From contig JAEXBC010000399.1 of assembly GCA_023457875.1 (NCBI GenBank), forward strand, positions 1-9,529: DNA of 9,529 bases, written 5' to 3'. The number at the start of each line of letters is the position of its first letter. Position 1 is the first letter of the stretch. Of this stretch, positions 6,905 through 9,529 are shown piece by piece. Both the position numbers and the translations under genes were made by a program. Source of the stretch: Bacillota bacterium. Its GTDB lineage: Bacteria > Bacillota > Clostridia > Lachnospirales > Cellulosilyticaceae. Below the pieces are notes generated by a model, which ran no database searches, was not told the DNA's origin, and worked only from the letters and a program-made list of their open reading frames with translations.

Positions 6905-7786
6905 ATGTATGTGATTTACATGGATATTTTATTTTTTATTAACTTTGTAATGGATGTTATTATATTTTTTATTGCTACCATGCTCCTTAATAAAACCATA
7001 AAACTTTGGCGGCATATTGTGGGGGGAACTCTTGCGAGCTTAATTAGCTGTATGCTTATTGTGATCCCTGTACTACAAGATATACCCTATAGTTTATATG
7101 CGCTGTTTGTGCCTATTATTCCTGTAATCTATATCTATAAACCGATGTGTTTTAAGCAATTTATTAAGATATACCTATTATCCTTTAGCGTAGCAGCTTT
7201 TATTGGAGGAACCACCTTTAGTATGTGGTACATAAGTGGAAATTACGATCAAAGTATACAAAAGATGAACGTCATGGTGCTTATTGTAATAGGACTATGC
7301 GTGGGGATGGCTGTTTACTTTGGGATCTATTTTATAAGAGGATTGTTTATATTTCCACTATTTGAATATCAGGTAAAGCTTACCCAAGAAGGTAAAATGG
7401 TTAAAATGAAAGCACTTATGGATACAGGTAATCGTCTCTATACGCCAATTTCTCACAAGCCAGTTATTGTAGTGGAATATCGATCAGTAAAACCATTACT
7501 TAGTATAGATCAAATTAGGCTGTTTGAAAAATACCACAATAAAGTTGAAGCGCTCATTGAAAAGGGTGTAGAGGGCCCTAAGGCACTTATTCCATTTAAT
7601 AGCGTGGGCTGTGAGAATGGTATTCTATGGGGCATTGAAATAGAGCAATTGGAGCTTTGTAAAACCCGGTATAAAAAATGCTTTTCAAAGTGCATGATAG
7701 GCATTACACATAACCCTTTGTTTAATGATCATCATTATGAAGCACTATTACATCCAGATTATATATTAGAGGAGGTTGTCGGATGA
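6905..7786 (+). CDS. spoIIGA: Sporulation sigma-E factor-processing peptidase SpoIIGA
   Basis: Membrane-embedded aspartic protease that removes the pro-sequence of sigma-E in the mother cell, in known species after a signal from forespore SpoIIR. With an ATG start it has 293 residues, close to B. subtilis (about 309). Five hydrophobic helices can be placed at about 8-28, 37-57, 60-78, 86-108 and 122-143, followed by a cytoplasmic protease domain with the active-site motif [11 protein letters not shown], catalytic Asp173. The domain ends in the family's typical [15 protein letters not shown] region. I chose ATG 6905 over in-frame GTG 6887: AGAGGTGA (6893-6900) sits just upstream of the ATG, the GTG has no properly spaced site, and [17 protein letters not shown] is how the family begins. 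The stop overlaps the sigE start by four bases (ATGA), implying translational coupling of protease and substrate. Confidence 0.93.
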   Translation: MYVIYMDILFFINFVMDVIIFFIATMLLNKTIKLWRHIVGGTLASLISCMLIVIPVLQDIPYSLYALFVPIIPVIYIYKPMCFKQFIKIYLLSFSVAAFIGGTTFSMWYISGNYDQSIQKMNVMVLIVIGLCVGMAVYFGIYFIRGLFIFPLFEYQVKLTQEGKMVKMKALMDTGNRLYTPISHKPVIVVEYRSVKPLLSIDQIRLFEKYHNKVEALIEKGVEGPKALIPFNSVGCENGILWGIEIEQLELCKTRYKKCFSKCMIGITHNPLFNDHHYEALLHPDYILEEVVG

Positions 7787-8538
7787 GTAACTATTTAAAA
7801 ATGAGCATAAGGTTCATACAAAAAATGCTTAGGGCATGGATTTATAAGTGGAGTTTAAAACATAGTAAAGGGGTACATTATATAGGAGGAAGTGAGGTTT
7901 TACCTCCTCCACTTACTAGGGAAGAAGAAGAAGTGCTGATTCAAAAACTATCAGATTTAACAGATAATGAAGAAGAAATGAAAGAGATTAAAACCATTCT
8001 TATTGAACGCAATTTACGACTTGTGGTCTATATCGCAAGAAAATTTGAAAACACAGGTATTCACATGGAGGATTTAATTTCAATTGGTACAATTGGTCTC
8101 ATAAAGTCCATTAATACCTTTAAACCAAGCAAAAAAATCAAGTTAGCCACCTATGCTTCTCGCTGCATCGAAAATGAAATCCTTATGTTTTTAAGACGAA
8201 CCAATAAATTAAAGACAGAGGTATCTATAGATGAACCTTTAAATGTAGATTGGGATGGTAATGAATTATTGCTCTCTGATATTTTAGGAACAGAACCTGA
8301 TATTATTTATAGGAATATTGAAGAAGAAGTGGATAAAAAATTGCTTAAACAAGCCCTTCTTAAACTCAGTGATCGTGAGCGTGAAATCGTGGAACTAAGA
8401 TTTGGTTTTACACCCCAAGGAAAAGAGAAAACACAGAAGGAGGTAGCAGATCTATTAGGTATATCTCAATCTTATATTTCAAGGCTTGAAAAGAAAATTA
8501 TATTGAGATTAAAAAAGGAAATAAATAGAATGAGTTAA
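7783..8538 (+). CDS. sigE: RNA polymerase sporulation sigma factor SigE (pro-sigma-E)
   Basis: First mother-cell-specific sigma factor, made as an inactive membrane-associated precursor and cleaved by SpoIIGA. The 251 residues (239 in B. subtilis) begin with an amphipathic, basic pro-sequence of about 32 residues, followed by [12 protein letters not shown], which matches the mature sigma-E N-terminus. Cleavage is therefore expected between His32 and Tyr33 (bases 7878/7879). Sigma region 2 runs from [16 protein letters not shown] through [13 protein letters not shown] to [19 protein letters not shown], and region 3 follows with [20 protein letters not shown]. Region 4 ends in the helix-turn-helix [21 protein letters not shown] (about 217-237). 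AGGAGG (7770-7775) lies in the end of spoIIGA, 7 bases before the ATG. A small acidic insertion, [12 protein letters not shown], before region 2 accounts for some of the extra length. No terminator follows, so read-through into sigG is possible. Confidence 0.97.
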   Translation: MSNYLKMSIRFIQKMLRAWIYKWSLKHSKGVHYIGGSEVLPPPLTREEEEVLIQKLSDLTDNEEEMKEIKTILIERNLRLVVYIARKFENTGIHMEDLISIGTIGLIKSINTFKPSKKIKLATYASRCIENEILMFLRRTNKLKTEVSIDEPLNVDWDGNELLLSDILGTEPDIIYRNIEEEVDKKLLKQALLKLSDREREIVELRFGFTPQGKEKTQKEVADLLGISQSYISRLEKKIILRLKKEINRMS

Positions 8539-8544
8539 TTGCCT

Positions 8545-8573
8545 GTATAAATAAGGGATTTATGGAGAATATA
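8545..8573 (+). promoter_or_regulatory. Candidate sigma-F promoter for sigG
   Basis: GTATA (8545-8549) fits the forespore -35 element GYWTA exactly. After 14 bases, GGAGAATATT (8564-8573) fits the sigma-F -10 pattern GGNRANANTW with one mismatch, at its seventh position (T at 8570). In B. subtilis sigG is switched on by sigma-F in the forespore, so a match in the 84-base gap before sigG is what established biology predicts. Transcription would begin near 8580, leaving a leader of about 40 bases with AGGAGG (8609-8614) placed 8 bases before the ATG. The spacer is slightly short. Confidence 0.5.
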
Positions 8574-8622
8574 TTTATAGACTTTACCTATGCTTAACTA
8601 AATTTTCTAGGAGGCAATAGAT

Positions 8623-9396
8623 ATGGCTATAAATAAAGTAGAAATATGCGGCGTGAATACAGCAAAGTTACCTATTCTGACCAATGAGCAAAAAGAAACC
8701 TTATTTAAACTCATAGAAAATGGTGATCATGTGGCAAGAGAGCAATATATTCGAGGGAATTTAAGACTTGTACTTAGTGTGATTCAACGTTTTAATAACA
8801 GAGGAGAACACGTGGATGATTTGTTTCAAGTGGGCTGTATCGGACTCATTAAGGCCATAGACAATTTTGACGTTACCCAGAATGTTAGATTTTCCACCTA
8901 TGCGGTTCCAATGATTATTGGAGAGATCAGAAGATACTTAAGAGATAATAATGCCATACGTGTAAGTCGTTCTTTGAGAGATACAGCTTATAAAGCACTT
9001 CAAACAAAGGAACACCTTACCAGAAAAAATGCTAAGGAGCCCAGTATTCAAGAAATCTCAGAGGCACTCGGCATCAAAAAGGAAGACATCGTATTTGCTC
9101 TAGACGCTATTCAAGATCCTATATCCCTTTTTGAACCAGTCTATCATGATGAAAGTGATACTTTATACATTATGGATCAAGTCAGTGATGATAAGAACCA
9201 AGATGATACTTGGCTTGAGAATATTGCGTTAAAAGAGGCAATGAAGCACATTAATGACAGAGAAAAACAGATATTAATGCTGAGATTTTTTTCTGGGAAA
9301 ACCCAAATGGAAGTAGCCAATGAAATCGGTATTTCACAAGCGCAAGTTTCAAGGCTAGAAAAAACTGCCTTAAAGCATATGAAAAAATATATTTAG
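8623..9396 (+). CDS. sigG: RNA polymerase sporulation sigma factor SigG
   Basis: Late forespore sigma factor that directs spore-protection and germination genes. The 257 residues (260 in B. subtilis) are easily recognised: NKVEICGVNTAKLP at the N-terminus, region 2 with NLRLVLSVIQRFNNRG and DDLFQVGCIGL, then RFSTYAVPMIIGEIRRYLRDNN (89-110), which carries promoter melting and -10 recognition. SRSLRDTAYKALQ opens region 3, FALDAIQDPISLFEPVY follows, and the helix-turn-helix TQMEVANEIGISQAQVSRLEK forms region 4. EICGV and the region 3 sequence favour SigG over its close relative SigF, as does its place after sigE. One difference stands out: the residue aligning with Asn45 of B. subtilis SigG, which is needed for the anti-sigma factor CsfB (Gin), is Arg44 here (codon 8752-8754). 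The ATG start has a strong, well-spaced Shine-Dalgarno. A candidate sigma-F promoter precedes the gene. Confidence 0.98.
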   Translation: MAINKVEICGVNTAKLPILTNEQKETLFKLIENGDHVAREQYIRGNLRLVLSVIQRFNNRGEHVDDLFQVGCIGLIKAIDNFDVTQNVRFSTYAVPMIIGEIRRYLRDNNAIRVSRSLRDTAYKALQTKEHLTRKNAKEPSIQEISEALGIKKEDIVFALDAIQDPISLFEPVYHDESDTLYIMDQVSDDKNQDDTWLENIALKEAMKHINDREKQILMLRFFSGKTQMEVANEIGISQAQVSRLEKTALKHMKKYI

Positions 9397-9446
9397 CAGT
9401 AGCAGAGAAAAGGATAGACTTGTTTTGCATAGCTTGTCTGGAAAAA

Positions 9447-9472
9447 GGAACGATTCATTCGGCAATCGTTCC
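9447..9472 (+). repeat. Hairpin with 9-bp perfect stem, downstream of sigG
   Basis: GGAACGATT (9447-9455) pairs perfectly with AATCGTTCC (9464-9472) around an eight-base loop. It begins 50 bases past the sigG stop. No T run follows (the next bases are CGCGCCAGG), so it is not a textbook intrinsic terminator, though it could protect the 3' end of the sigG message or form part of the next gene's leader. The surrounding 47 bases (9447-9493) contain 28 G or C, well above the rest of the window. Confidence 0.6.
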
Positions 9473-9495
9473 CGCGCCAGGTGGGCTATTGCGTA

Positions 9496-9522
9496 TTGAC
9501 ATTTGTCGAAGACTTTGATAAT
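9496..9522 (+). promoter_or_regulatory. Candidate promoter with Spo0A box at the right edge
   Basis: TTGACA (9496-9501), a perfect -35 hexamer, is followed directly by TTTGTCGAA (9502-9510), which contains the full Spo0A box TGTCGAA (9504-9510). A possible -10, GATAAT (9517-9522), has a rather short 15-base spacer. The lower strand over the -35 reads TGTCAAT, a five-of-seven partial box. If real, it would serve a gene beyond the window, and a box lying inside the promoter could either activate or repress. A seven-base match can arise by chance. Confidence 0.35.
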
Positions 9523-9529
9523 CTTGACA

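Noticed and set aside
7885..7915. GGAGG and CCTCC complementarity inside sigE just after the cleavage-site codons
   Set aside because: It is explained by the conserved Gly-Gly and Pro-Pro-Pro codons of the protein; the imperfect stem needs a bulge.
8587..8611. Possible stem CCTA/TAGG that would cover the sigG Shine-Dalgarno
   Set aside because: Only four base pairs with a long loop, too weak to argue for translational control from sequence alone.
9420..9518. 32-codon TTG-start frame after AAAAGGA, downstream of sigG
   Set aside because: It overlaps the hairpin and the candidate promoter, has no recognisable features, and a frame of this size is expected by chance.
9370..9528. Minus-strand frame open to the window edge, ending inside the 3' end of sigG
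   Set aside because: It could be the tail of a convergent gene, but its sequence is unrecognised, it would overlap the sigG coding end, and the open stretch is only about 52 codons.

Overview
The window is AT-rich DNA from an endospore-forming Firmicute, most likely a member of the Clostridia. Three things point there: the proteins match low-GC Gram-positive cell-division families, the spoIIGA-sigE-sigG trio is confined to spore formers, and FtsZ follows FtsQ directly, an arrangement I associate with Clostridia rather than Bacillus. Every gene lies on the + strand.

Bases 1-6773 are the distal part of a division and cell wall (dcw) cluster in the order mraY (5' end cut by the window edge), murD, ftsW/spoVE, murA, ftsQ/divIB, ftsZ. 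MraY makes lipid I on the membrane. MurD adds D-glutamate to the soluble peptidoglycan precursor. MurA makes the first committed precursor. The SEDS protein polymerises lipid II at the septum, FtsQ/DivIB links the divisome across the membrane, and FtsZ forms the ring. Gaps are short (4-74 bases) and I see no terminator inside the block, so it probably reads as an operon. murG, which commonly follows ftsW, is absent, and there is no ftsA before ftsZ. A strong hairpin with a T tract at 6781-6815 ends the block.

Bases 6816-9396 are a sporulation module: spoIIGA (the membrane protease for pro-sigma-E), sigE (mother-cell sigma, with its pro-sequence) and sigG (late forespore sigma). spoIIGA and sigE overlap by four bases. 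A probable promoter lies in the gap before spoIIGA, and a good candidate sigma-F promoter lies in the gap before sigG, matching the known forespore control of sigG.

Bases 9397-9529 hold no gene I can support. They contain a 9-bp-stem hairpin in a locally GC-rich patch and, at the very edge, a TTGACA hexamer followed at once by a perfect Spo0A box, perhaps the promoter of the next gene.

I found no sign of a new biological system. This is conserved core chromosome. The points worth a second look are regulatory sites and a few residue changes (position 44 of sigma-G, and the cleavage site of pro-sigma-E).
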